Shown: positions 1 through 11,000 of the stretch, in pieces
Numbering within the stretch: position 1 is the stretch's first letter
Layout: every line of letters begins with the position of its first letter
Source of the DNA: Dentipellis sp. KUC8613
Taxonomy: Eukaryota; Basidiomycota; Agaricomycetes; Russulales; Hericiaceae
Length of the DNA stretch: 64,000 nucleotides
Reading direction: 5' to 3'
Assembly (NCBI GenBank): GCA_002286715.1
Contig: NSJX01000002.1
Span: 854,396 to 918,395 of the forward strand
Program-made: the position numbers and the translations under genes
The notes under the pieces: generated by a model
The model's input: only the letters and a program-made list of their open reading frames with translations
Told to the model about the DNA's origin: nothing
The model's database searches: none

Positions 1-138
1 TGAATTATTATACGACGGAGTCCATACCGTTCCAGTTGCAACTGCGGTCGTCTGCACCACAACGTTCTCTTGTGGGGTCATGGGTGTAGGAAGGAGGCGA
101 GATAGAAGGAAGCCAATCAATGCGGATTGCAAGGACAT
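1..138 (-). CDS. 5' end of an unidentified gene, cut by the window edge
   Basis: A reading frame opens at the ATG complementary to 136-138 and runs without a stop to the window edge, giving 46 residues. It starts MSLQSALIGFLLSRLLP, a short hydrophobic stretch that could be a signal peptide or anchor, then a Thr/Val-rich part (VVVQTTAVATGTVW). Ser/Thr-rich mature ends of this kind are common in secreted fungal proteins, but 46 residues are too few to name a family. It may be a chance open frame. It points away from the methionyl-tRNA synthetase gene, with about 600 bp between the two starts. Confidence 0.3.
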   Translation of the reverse strand, partial: MSLQSALIGFLLSRLLPTPMTPQENVVVQTTAVATGTVWTPSYNNS

Positions 139-739
139 CCTGTTTAATTTGCTAGTACGACTCGCCCTAAGATGAAATGACGGGAGATACTGACATGCTT
201 ATCCATCCTGTCTGCAGCCCAAAGTAGAGGTTCGTAAAGCATAATAGACATCCTATAGCGAGCCCCAGAAGGACAGCGCGAGGCTTAAAATCCTCAGATA
301 AGTATATATATTAACGCTCCTCACACAGAAGACATACTGTGAGCTCCGGACTCGAGGTCTGTAAGCTTCTCATCGGCCGACTTGAGTGCGTGTCAATCAT
401 GTAGCTTGGGCGAGCTCAATCCAACGTCCACAACGCACCTAAGCCATGCTCGTCCAACCATCTCGCGATTCGGCGTGAAAGCCAACCCCCGTGCGTCGTA
501 GACCGTGGATGCAGCGGGAGAGGATGGGAACGTCAGCAAGCGCCCGAGTCGCGCGAGCAGCGTGTTGTTTGCGTCATGTTTGTGCAACGTGACTCTCCGG
601 ATTTGGAGGCCAGTCGAGTCACGCATAAGGCATCGATTCACATTAATTTATTCCTTACCCTGTATCGCTGTCATCTTCTCCCTCTATCCTTGTATCATAG
701 ACCTTTCTGAAGCATACAAGACCTAGAAATTTTCCGATT
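139..739. other. intergenic region between the edge ORF and the MetRS gene
   Basis: About 600 bp with only short, uninformative reading frames on both strands. An AT-rich stretch with tatatat lies near 303-310. If the edge ORF is real, this is a divergent promoter region. No tRNA or repeat was recognised. Confidence 0.5.
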
Positions 740-3545
740 ATGGCGCAGAAGATTCGTGAGGCGGAGGGGCTGCTCAGAGTCGTGCCAGACCCCGGCCAAG
801 TAGCGTATGGCTTATTTGTCCACGCCTAGTTTACAGCATCTCATCATTGCTGCCTTGTGCTCAGATTGCCGAAGGAAGGAGAGACCAACATCCTCATTAC
901 GTCTGCTCTCCCATATTGTAACAACGTGCCGCATCTTGGTAGGTCATGTCTCGAATGTCATTCGAAATACCGTCCTAATAGGATTTAGGCAATATTATTG
1001 GAAGTACCCTATCCGCAGATGTCTACAGCAGGTGAGTACTCGGAAGCAAGGTCATTGAATACTGTACTGACTGCAATGCTGTAGATACTCCCGTGCGTAC
1101 TGACCAGTCTACCGCCACCGAGTTCTCTGGCTAACGCCTCCCGAAGGCACCCGCAACCGCAGGACTCTGTATGTTTGTGGTACGGACGAGTACGGAACGG
1201 CGACGGAGACACAGGCCCTGAAGGAAGGTGTTACTCCAAGGGCGCTGTGCGACAAATACCACGAACTTCATTGCGAAACCTACAAGTGGTTTGACATCGG
1301 GTGCGTTTCGAGATCTTCATGCATGCCGACTCCGTCATTGACAGGTACATAGATTTGACTTCTTCGGTCGCACATCTACGCAACATCATACCGAGTATGC
1401 ATCCCGTTACACGTCTGAAGACTTTCCAGGACTGATGTACTTTATACTAGGATCTGCCAGGAAATATACCTTAATCTGCTCAAGAACAACCTCCTCGAAA
1501 GGCAGACAAAAGAACAGACTTACTGCGAAGGCTGCCAAAAGTGAGTAAGAATCTCTCGTTGTTGCCAGCACTCAACTCATCTTTTGTCAAGATTCCTCGC
1601 AGACCGCTTCGTGGAAGGTATCTGCCCTCACTGTCACGCTGATGTAAGTAGATGCATACTGTCCCTGATGCCGAACTCTCAACACCATGTCTCTCAGGAC
1701 GCTCGCGGTGATCAGTGTGATGCCTGCAGTCGCACACTAGACGCTATAGAGTTGATCAACCCTCGCTGCCTCGTCGACAAGACGCACAAAGTTGTCACTC
1801 GCTCTTCCGCCCACATGTACGTGAAGCTCGACGACATCCAGCCTCGCACGGAGGAGTGGATCAAAGAGTCCTGGAAAGCAGGCAAATGGTCGCCAAACTC
1901 CGTCATCAACAGCGACGGGGAGCTGATTGATGCGCGGTTGAAGAGCGGTTTGCGGCCAAGTCCCGTCACGCGCGACCTTCAATGGGGAGTACCTGTTCCG
2001 GTGAGAGAAGGAGAGGATGACCATGGCATGAAGGGCAAAGTACTTTGTGAGTTCCTTTGCTATTTCGGTGCAGCGGTCGGCTAATCAGGAACGCCTGCGA
2101 ACCATAGATGTTTGGGTAAGCCTTCTTAATACTGTCCAAAAGACTCGAATGCTCATATGCTGCGAAGTTTGACGCTCCCATCGGATACCCGAGTATAACG
2201 GCGAACTTGACCGAGGAGTGGAAACAGTGGTGGTTCAATCCCAAGAATGTCCGCCTCTATCAGTTTATGGGCAAGGATAATGTCTATTTCCACACAATAT
2301 TCTTTCCTTCGATCCAAATTGGCGATGGTCGTGATTGGACAAAACTTCACCATCTCTCCACGACCGGTGAGTCTTCGTGCTGCTCAGAATTTGGATACTG
2401 CTCGAACTGACTCAATCCGATCAGAGTACTTGAACTACGAGGGCGGGAAGTTCTCGAAGAGCCATAACCGAGGCGTGTTCGGCCCTGCTGCCAGGGAGAC
2501 CGGCATGGCGGCTTCAGTTTGGCGATACTACCTGATTTCCTCTCGACCGGAGACACAGGACGCCATGTTCTCGTGGGCCGACTGTGTACGCCTACCGACA
2601 TGCTATGTTCGTGCTTTTGCTGACCTTTTCCATACTATAGATTGCAGCAAACAACAATATCCTGCTGAACAAGTGAGTTTTGACCTCCTCATTCAGTCTG
2701 AGTATATCTTAACATCTTACAGTTTCGGAAACTTTGTCAATCGTGCCCTCAAGTTCATCTCGTCGCAGTACGATGGTGTCATTCCTGAAGGCCCGGATGT
2801 TCCCGGGCCTCTTTCGCCGAACGACGAAGCAGACGCCGAGTTCATTACGGACGTCAACGCACTCCTGAAGGACTACGTAGATGCCATGGACGCCGTCAAG
2901 CTGCGCCTCGGCCTGCAGACCGTCATGCTTCTTTCCGCCCGAGGCAACCTCTACCTTCAGTCCTCTGGCCTCAACAAGGCGCTGATGGCCGAAAATCCCG
3001 CCCGCTGCGCACAAGTCGTCACGCGCGCCGCGAACCTCATCTACATCCTTTCCGCCCTCATCTATCCCTTCATGCCCGCCACCTCCGACGCGATCCTCGC
3101 GCAGCTGAATGCGCCCGCACGTGCAGTTCCAGATGTGTTCTCGATCGACATTGTTGCTGGGCACCACATCGGAAAGCCCGAGCATCTGTTCAAGAGGATC
3201 GACGAGAAGATGGCCGATGTCTGGAGAGATAAGTTCGCTGGGAACAAGCCCAAGGATGCTTCACCCGAACCGAGTGCGGACGCGACGCATGTTGTCCCCG
3301 CCATGTCGAAGAGGAAAGCTGCTGCTGCTAAGAAGGCGTCGCAGAAGGCTGCGGCAGCGGGGGAGGAGGGAGGCCCGAAGTCTGCAGAGGTGTTAGCGTG
3401 GGAGATGAAGGTAGCGGAGCAGGGCGACAAGGTCCGCGAGTTGAAGGCGCGGACCCCGAAGACGAAAGAACTGGAGGCTGAGATCTCGGCTGCCGTGGAG
3501 GAGTTGAAGAAGTTGAAGAGCGAGCTCGCGAACTTGCCTAAATGA
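740..3545 (+). CDS. MES1: cytosolic methionyl-tRNA synthetase with C-terminal WHEP-like domain
   Basis: Class I aminoacyl-tRNA synthetase that charges tRNA-Met with methionine. I read 14 exons: 740-804, 865-938, 989-1031, 1085-1092, 1147-1300, 1353-1394, 1451-1540, 1592-1643, 1698-2046, 2108-2115, 2168-2366, 2425-2585, 2641-2672 and 2723-3545. Together they give 2100 nt, or 699 residues. Near the N-terminus is [16 protein letters not shown] (HIGH-type motif), followed by [15 protein letters not shown]. The zinc-knuckle region has CEGC, CPHC and CDAC. The KMSKS-type motif is [11 protein letters not shown]. After the anticodon-binding helices, a Lys/Ala-rich linker leads to a coiled WHEP-like end ([12 protein letters not shown]). 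Only about 30 residues precede the catalytic core, so the GST-like N-terminal domain of yeast Mes1 is absent. Exons 4 and 10 are just 8 nt each; both are needed to keep frame and conserved residues. Confidence 0.93.
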
Positions 3546-4010
3546 AATCTGTTGTATAGTAGGTCTTCAACATAGACGCACCTGGTAATTGGAGCTTCGC
3601 TCTGATCATTCAACTGGTTTGATCTTGTCTTGATGGCCTTCAGACTAATAACTTGTCACACCTACTGACATACTTTCCGGCCCCGTACTTGCAGCCTGCT
3701 CTAGAGAATGTATGCGTGAGCTCTGCGCAGCTGCTTGCTTTCCGTCGGCATCTCATATACCGAAAGCATGACTGACTTTGAGCTTTCTCGTCTCGTCTGT
3801 ACACATTCGAACTCCCGGTGCTTCAGTGGGGGTGGGGGCTTGGTGGTCAAAATGACTTGAGCGAAGTACTTCTCGATATATGCACTCGTGACGGTGGCTG
3901 TACAAGCTGCATATATGCGCGTTGCGCGCGCGCTCTTCAGCCGTGCACGTCATCCTCATCTATCAGCCCTGTTCTCTCCGTGCGGTCAGGCCTTTCTTGC
4001 ACCTCCTCTT
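3546..4010. other. intergenic, no gene seen
   Basis: About 465 bp between the MetRS stop and the next start. It probably holds the MetRS 3' end and the promoter of the following gene. A run of alternating GC (tgcgcgttgcgcgcgcgc) lies near 3915-3933. Nothing else was recognised. Confidence 0.5.
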
Positions 4011-5534
4011 ATGGATAGCTCGGACGACAGCATCATAGTGCGCGTATCATGTATCATCTTTATTCTATGCGATTCGATGTTTCTTATGATACTTTCTCCA
4101 ACAACAGGAAGCGAAAACGACCCAGATCAAGGATTCCTGTGGACCCTTGCCTTGGATTCTACCTGGACTCGTCACCAGGCTCTTCGACGCCTCATGCTGT
4201 CCCGGGGCTTCTTGCTGCGCCTACAAGTCCGACGCTCAGCTTTCAAGATGTGCCATTCGACGTTATAAGCTCAGATTATCCAGACCCTTTACCGCCCATC
4301 GTGACGGTGAACGAGTTTCTCAAGCGCTCGACTGGGAAAGTCGTCAAGAGATACACTCGTAGTGCTCGCTACCATCCGATAGTACCATGGAAGGGTAGCG
4401 ACGCCGTAGAACCCCATGATAGCAAATCAGAAGATTCCTCAGACACAATTGACGACTCGATTAGCGTGGCCAATTCTTCTCAATCCTACCGCCAAAGCTC
4501 TACACCGGCATCTTCCCCAGAACCTCCTCGGAAAGCTAAGGCGACTGGTAGACGACGACTTCGCCAGCGATACAAGAAGTCTCTTGCTCAGCGCCTCCAC
4601 CAAGCTGCGGTCTACTCTCACGTGCAGCTATCTGATTGCGCCCTCCAGGATCCGAGTCTCGCGCATATAGACGGTCGTCCTCCTCTCAAGTTCCAGCCAG
4701 TCCACCCCGAACCACTATCTGATACTCCACAATCTCGGTGGAATGTCGTGGATCCGAAGACTCGTGTGTCAAGCATGAAGAACGCCGCTTTCGTCGGAAG
4801 CAGTGATCAAGATTCTCTACTCGATGGCCGTGCTCATGAATACCGCCCAATGGCAAGGTGGAAGTCTCATGGCAACTTAGCTCTGGCTGGCGTGGATTTT
4901 CCGCATACGCCAGGAAAGCCTCGCAGGTCTCGCACTCGGCTTCCGCAATCAGCTCAGGTTCCTTCACTGCGGTTTGTTCCTCTTCCAGCTCACGAAGATG
5001 CTCTTCGCCTCAGGACTCAGACTTGTAGTAGTCAAATGTAGGTCTTCGCATCTGATAATCTTCCCAACGCGCACCACTTCCCACTTTTGCTCATATTCGC
5101 TCTCTAGCCACCAGAGAGCCCGTTTGACTCTCCAGCCAGACGTACCCGGTATATATGAGGCGGCCGGGGTTCCCCAGCCTTTACATTTTGTCAAGATTCA
5201 GGCTAGCTCGAGGGTATCTAGGTCAAAAATCTCGGATTCCGCCAACGATTCTTCACCTATATATGCACCTGTCGTGTCGGCTGTGACACACTCCACTCGA
5301 CGCGATGCATCTTCTCTCAGAGAGTCTCTTCGGACGCCACACCGTCTCGGAGTTGCTCCTGCCTCGTTGCGGCAACCGAAGGACGACATCCCTGTACTGA
5401 CCTCGGACTTCGATGACGCTCCTATCGACAGGGAAACATTGAGCAAGCCTACTGGACTGAAGGGCTTGGCGTCCTTCATGGACAAGTTCCTGGAGACTGC
5501 TCGCAATGCTGCCCGAGATCTGGAACCTTGCTAG
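4011..5534 (+). CDS. unnamed Ser/Arg/Pro-rich fungal protein
   Basis: I read three exons: 4011-4037, 4112-5037 and 5108-5534, giving about 459 residues. The first exon (MDSSDDSII) joins in phase to RKRPRSRIPVDP; the second junction (SSQ|IHQRARL) uses donor gtaggt and acceptor ctctag. The protein is rich in Ser, Pro and Arg, with a basic patch (KATGRRRLRQRYKKSLAQRL) that could be a nuclear localisation signal or nucleic-acid contact. The C-terminus is more ordered (GLASFMDKFLETARNAARDL), probably an amphipathic helix. I recognise no domain. An alternative start at 4049 would make the first exon unnecessary, but the sequence there reads like intron. The steady frame over 1.3 kb and the joins that keep frame favour a real gene. 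Confidence 0.6.
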
Positions 5535-6033
5535 TACTAGTACTGTGCTTTCCGCGATTCCTGTCCTTTTGTCAGAGACGACTGTCCGGTTTACCTACGG
5601 GTGTTGAGGGTCTCTGTCATAGTCTTGCGTCAAGATTCTTACTGGTATTCAAGATACGACATCTTCTTGCTCGAGATAGTCTACATAATTTGCTTCTTCG
5701 GTATATCCTACAACATACGTTCTTCCGCGCATAAGATTACAGTAATATGTGGACGTGGACCATATAGCGACAACGGATAGCTGTGGACAAACGCTTGTAA
5801 GTAAGCAATTAAAGATAGCTCAACAAGCATTATCAGTAACGGTGAGATGGGAGCGAGAGTTCGACATCTATGATGAGTGGAAGGAAAAGTTATTAAGAGC
5901 CGTCAAGGGGTCTGGGCTTGGCCCGGACGGCACGCATGTTAGGATAAGTGAGCACAAGGCGCCTGTGATCACGAGAAGCTTGGACTTCTTCGAACTATAC
6001 CATCCAAGTTATTATGAGCTGTGCTGGTCGAAC
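5535..6033. other. intergenic stretch holding a 96-codon frame with A/T-ending codons
   Basis: About 500 bp. On the plus strand, a frame from 5749 (GTG) to 6039 is open for 96 codons. It uses TTA, AGA, GTA and ATA codons that are scarce in the surrounding genes, and has no in-frame ATG near its start. The translation looks protein-like (FDIYDEWKEKLLRAVKGSG) but matches nothing I know. It could be the last exon of an unrecognised gene, a decayed insertion, or chance. It lies exactly where the missing 3' end of the small heat-shock gene should be. Confidence 0.3.
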
Positions 6034-6768
6034 CTATAGCTGACGCACCTTGGTACCAGAGGGAAGTGGGATCGTCCGACTGAACTTTTTCTCTTCCCTA
6101 TCTCTCAGGTAGCGTCCGCCTTCCACGCGATCGGTGACCGTGACGGTTCGCCAGTTGATTACCAGGCGGTCAACCTGGTAACTGACGTGCATGTCCTCCT
6201 TCGGCACTCCAGGGAGCTCAAAGGTGGCCGTCATCTACCTAGTATGAGCCCCGGCGCCACGCAGTGATATGAAGTGACATACCATACGTCCATCACGAGA
6301 CTCTTTAAAGTTCACACTGTGCAAGCCGGTGGCGCATTGTGAGCACGTTGCAAGCTTCATGAGAACGAGGACTGGTACTCACATGGACTTGTGCCTCTTC
6401 AGGTGAGGCCTAGGTATAGGACGCTGAGCAGCAGCAGCTTGAGGCGTCTTCTCAGTCCCAGATCGAACGCCGAGGGATTCGATCTTTGAAGGAGACGCAG
6501 CCATAGCACGTTCCTTTGTCTTGCGGACCTCGCTCCACACGCGGTCTAAGGACCTGCTGTCCACGACGGTCTCAGGCTCTGTTGAGCTGGACGTGTGAGA
6601 GGCATAAGGTGTGGAGAAAGGCTCCGGCGCCATAGGCCTCTCTTGCGGCGCAGTGCGCATGTCGTCGTATTCGTCGTCGTACAGCTCTGGGGAAGAAGGT
6701 TGCGTGGTGAACGTCCTATCGAATGCCGCCCAGGAGCGATAGAAGTCGTCGCCTGAATCTTGGGGCAT
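6034..6768 (-). CDS. small heat-shock protein (HSP20/alpha-crystallin), C-terminus apparently missing
   Basis: I read three exons on the minus strand: 6768-6383, 6316-6283 and 6234-6034, giving 206 residues. The N-terminal half is disordered and acidic/Pro-Ser-rich with FYRSWAAFDRTF near the start. The C-terminal part is the alpha-crystallin core: MTATFELPGVPKEDMHVSYQ, DRLVINWRT, then RYLRDREEKKFSRTIPLPSG. This is the chaperone fold that holds unfolded proteins. In the family the core continues with a strand bearing a GVL-type motif and a short tail; here the frame stops six residues after PSG. A donor-like gtgcgt follows PSGTK, but I find no exon with the missing strands before the next gene. 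The gene may be truncated, a pseudogene, or spliced in a way I cannot see. Confidence 0.72.
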
Positions 6769-6890
6769 GGGGTAGCCTGCGCGAGGGTGGGGGTCTGCAG
6801 GAAGGTGCAGTACGGATGGCGCTCACGCGCATAAAGGACACCCAGCTGACAGGCGGAAGATTCAAGGTCCGAAAGGAATAGGTTATCGCC

Positions 6891-6901
6891 GTCCTTATAT
6901 A
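6891..6901 (-). promoter_or_regulatory. TATA-like element upstream of the small heat-shock gene
   Basis: The minus strand reads TATATAAGGAC here, about 125 nt before the HSP20 start. A strong TATA box with a leader of this size is usual for stress-inducible fungal genes. I could not make out a clear array of alternating nGAAn heat-shock elements around it. Confidence 0.45.
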
Positions 6902-7673
6902 CCCCCAGATAATCTAATCCAGCACCGTCTCCCATAAAGCACGTTTCGGAGGCTTCATGGTTCTCGTAATCGTCGATCAAGATGAAGTTGCCTACCACAG
7001 TATCCAGGCCGGTGCCGCCGATGTTGTAATCCGGAGATGGAAGACCAGGACAGAAAGCGACTGCTAGGAGAGCTGGAGTCAACATCAGACGGATAAGAGA
7101 GGCAAATGATCCGGATACCCATAGCTATGCAGGTCCAGAGCACATGGCCCTGCCTGCTGGAATGCGCCTCTTCATCGCGGTTAGGGACCTGCAGCCTCGC
7201 GATACACACGAGGCAAACCGCATGAGATCAAACCCGCGCGTCGGCTGGCCGCACATTTTCTGGTGCATAGCATAATTATCTGTGGTCATAGGTGGCGCGT
7301 ATTGTACCCCAGTGATACCTGTAAAGGTTACAACGAGGAGAAGGTCCTTGTTCCTGTGAAGGGTCAAAGCGTTGGAATCTAGCGAACTTGAAGACCTACC
7401 AAAAAAGGTAAGCCCTACAGTTCATCAACAAGTACAAGCAGAGTCAAACAAGCGGGATGTACTCAAAATTTCGAATTTTGCCATCTGCCCTTCCACCATG
7501 TCTCTGTCTTGCTCTCTCCTGTAGATCAGCGCCCGACAATTCAATGCACGAGCATTGCAGCGCTCCGGACCAGGCGCTCCGATTTGCATATGTCTTGCAG
7601 CGAGGCTTTCTGCCACGCGCTCTGCATGTGTATCACTGACAGCCCTTCGCAAGCGCCACTGCCCTAGCCTGTA

Positions 7674-7688
7674 CCCCCCCCCCCCCCC
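7674..7688. repeat. poly-C homopolymer, 15 nt
   Basis: Fifteen consecutive C residues in non-coding DNA. Such runs are often length-variable and are prone to sequencing error. Confidence 0.9.
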
Positions 7689-8047
7689 TCCGGCTCTGCG
7701 GCATCAGGCTTCTCTTCCAAATCTAGGGACCTCTTCGGATGCACAGCGTCTGGAATTAGCGGCCGTTCACAATAGTGGTGAGTTATCTGCTTCTTTTGGC
7801 GCTGGATATGATGCTTTGTCAAAAGCATGTTAGACTACCGACCCCTCCTCAGAGGATGCGGATACCATTTTATTTCGACACCTGATCCTTCTTCCATATC
7901 CTATCTTTACGTGTTTCACGTTTGCTGATAACCGTCTCACAGAACCTCGATGCGAACCTGAGCTGCCTTCCGTGCGATGTGATGTCCGTTGCAAATGCGT
8001 CAGCGTAAAGGTACATAGTGATAATATACAGTGTATCTATACAGTGC

Positions 8048-11000
8048 CTACTGTCCAGGCGACTTGAACTTCTTGTTGGAATACCCCATACTTGGCCGTC
8101 CCATTCCTAGACGTCGCTTCGTCCCCGCCACTGGAGGAGGTGCTGTCGGTGCCGTAACCACCTTGGACGAAGTTTGAGCTATTGACGGTTCATGCTGCAT
8201 TGGTCTTGGCTGCTGTGGGGGCTGACTGGGAGGCACTCGGTTGGGTGTGGGCTTGGGCGTTGGTTTGGGTGTCGGTATAGACGATGCAGTGAAGGTGGGT
8301 CGTATTGGTGGCGTCGACAAGGCCGGTTGCGGCGCTTGGGCTGGCAAAAATGTCTGTCTTGGTGGTGGTGCCGCTGCGACAGTGGACCGCGATGACCAAG
8401 GCTTTGGCTTTGGTAATGTCGAGCGCGACGGCCCTGCTCTGGGTGTAGGGCGCGTTGGCGGTGGTGGTGACGAGTCCAAATTTATAACATGATCGTCAAG
8501 AGGCGCTTTCGCTTCCGGTGGCCGGCTTGAGTTCAGGCGAACTTTACTCGAAGAGGCTTTGGCTGACGGTGGTGAGGGTAGCATGGGTGGCGTCCGCTGT
8601 CGTCGAGGCGGGACGGCAGCTGGAGTTCTTGGCGGTGCTGGCCGGTTCTCGTTTGTCGACTGGCTAATCAGAGGCTCATCTCGAAGTAGATGGCTGGACA
8701 CTGAAAAGATGTCTATACAGGTTGCGTCCGAGGCGTGCTATCGATACGCACCTGCGAACGCCGTAGAGAAGGGTTTCTTGGGATCAGCTTTCTTGGCCTC
8801 ACCCCATGGTATAGGATTAGCTGGGGGTGGATCATCCGGGATCAGAGGTGCGCCGTAGAATTTCATAGAGTCCAGATGGCGCTGGCGTACGCCTTGCCGG
8901 TCACTGAACAGACAATCAGCCAGTCATAGCCGTCGGTTGTCGTAGCTTCATGTGCTCACAATTCTTCTAGGCGCTTTTCAATCTCTGCTTCAGGTGGCAA
9001 CGGCCGGCTCAGCACGCCAGCCATAATCTTCCTATTTTCTAGGGTTGCTTCAGGGAGCATGGCTGTTATCAAGTCGCGCTAGTTGAGCAGCAGTTAACTT
9101 CAGTCGCCGTTCAACGGTCGGGAGGTCTTACCTTCGCCTTAATTGCCCTCGTCACGAAGAAAGACAGGTCTCGTGCCTTGCGTGCACCACCTACCATGCG
9201 CTCGACTGTCGTCAGCAAATAGAGTAGACTTTGCGCTCGTGTACAGGCGACATAGAGCAGTCGTCTATATGAGGACAGTCAACCCAGTCATGAATCCTAT
9301 CCAGAAAATAACGATCTCACACACCTTTCTTCGGCCTCATCCTCCGAGCGAATGTGCGGGAACACGCCGTTCTCGGCTGTGAATCGTCATCCTTAACCCG
9401 ATGCCATTTCAAGACGTTTGATGACTTACTTGCAGGAACGATTACGACCGGCCACTCCAACCCCTTCGCCGAATGGCACGTAGACAGAACGACTTTCTGT
9501 AAGACACAAGGCGCAATATAAGAAGTCGTACTCGATGAGGTGGTGGTACGCACGTCTTTGTTCTTTTCCTCTCCGTCCTCTTTATCCTTAGTTTCGGTAT
9601 CTGTAGAGAGCATTGAAGCTTGCAGGAATAACCGCAACGGTGTCTCGCTAATCAAACGTCAGCCCAAGCCGACAGCATCATGCATCTATAACGTACGCGG
9701 CCTGGTCAGTCGACGGTTCTGCAGCTTCTTTCTTCTTCTGGTTATTGTCGATGACGGCAAAACCGTCTGCTTCCAGCTGGCTCGCTACAGGATCGTTCTC
9801 CTTTCCTGCCTTGGGTTCCGGCGGCACCGGAAGTTCGATGGTTTCATGTTCCTTGCTAGCAAAGTTGATCAGCTCCTGCACGTTCTCCCAGCGATTCTGC
9901 CAGTCGTCTTGGGTCTTCTTCAGATGTTCTTCATAGTTGAGAAGATCGAGTAATGTACGGATGAGAGCAGCCGCTGAGACCCTCTTGCAGTACATGAGAA
10001 TGAGCGACTACGAAAGGGTTTGTCCTTGGGACTTACCTTCTTGGCAAGATTGCGAACGGTCCGAATAGTGGAGATGAAGGTCGCAACCTTACGTTTCAGG
10101 GGCGGTTTGATATCGGGTACTTTGCCATCATGTATGCGTTCGACAAGGTCAAGGGCGGAAATCTTGTCCTTCTCAGCTCGTTGTAAGATTTGAGAGACGG
10201 ACTGCGGGGAGGGCATCATGTTTCGGGTCTCGCACAATCATGGGGAGCGTTTACCTTTTCGCCGATACTCCGGGGAGGATTGTTGATGCATCTGTTGAAT
10301 GCAGGGAGGAAGGAACCATTGTCGACGAGCTGCAGATAAGCGAGGATATCTTTCACCTATTCTTATCATGAGCGCAGGGCGGAAAATGAAGCTACCCATG
10401 TACGCACTTCCATTCGCTCAAAGAATTTGTGGCCTCCGAGAACTTTATGCGGAATGGATTCCCTTTGAAGCGCAGTCTCGATTTCTCGCGAAAGAGCAGT
10501 GAAGCGCACTACGAAATGTCTTTACAAGCACGAAGAAGGGGGAAGTACTTGGAGTTACTTACTCAGGATTGCGAAGTCACTCCAAGTGAGCATGCCGCCG
10601 CTGACCGCGACCAGACGTTTAATTTCGGTTGCAATAAACTCTGCTTCCTTCATCTCATCCACGAGACATAGTTGAGTAGGCACAGGGCCCTTAGGATGGG
10701 CTGTATGTAGCGACTTCTTTATGCGTTCCTTGTCTAGATTTACGTATATGAGGCTGTCTGCAATGCAGATGAACTACGAGTACTTGCCTTCCGAGATAAT
10801 GGCTAAGCTGAGGGAAAGGATAGATGCAGTGGAGCGGTAGTTTTGCTCAAGGAATATCTGCTCCGTTGCGGGAAAATCTAGAAGGCGAGTTAGCATGAGC
10901 AAGAATCGCCAATAATGCGGATGCTCCAAACCTCGTATCATGTTCTTCAGGTTAGTGACATCCGCGGAGCGCCATGCATAAACTGTAAATAGTCTGCATG

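Larger units (their letters stand above)
6769..8047. other. 1.3-kb stretch without a supported gene
   Basis: Holds the putative promoter of the small heat-shock gene and the 3' flank of the helicase gene, which also lies on the minus strand. Short frames exist on both strands (for example minus 7085-6546 and 7367-7125), but none has recognisable motifs or exon joins. It contains a run of 15 C. Confidence 0.5.

Noticed and set aside
6546..7085. 179-codon minus-strand frame overlapping the small heat-shock gene
   Set aside because: Its 3' half is a shadow of heat-shock exon 1 and it spans that gene's TATA box. The 5' half has no recognisable domain.
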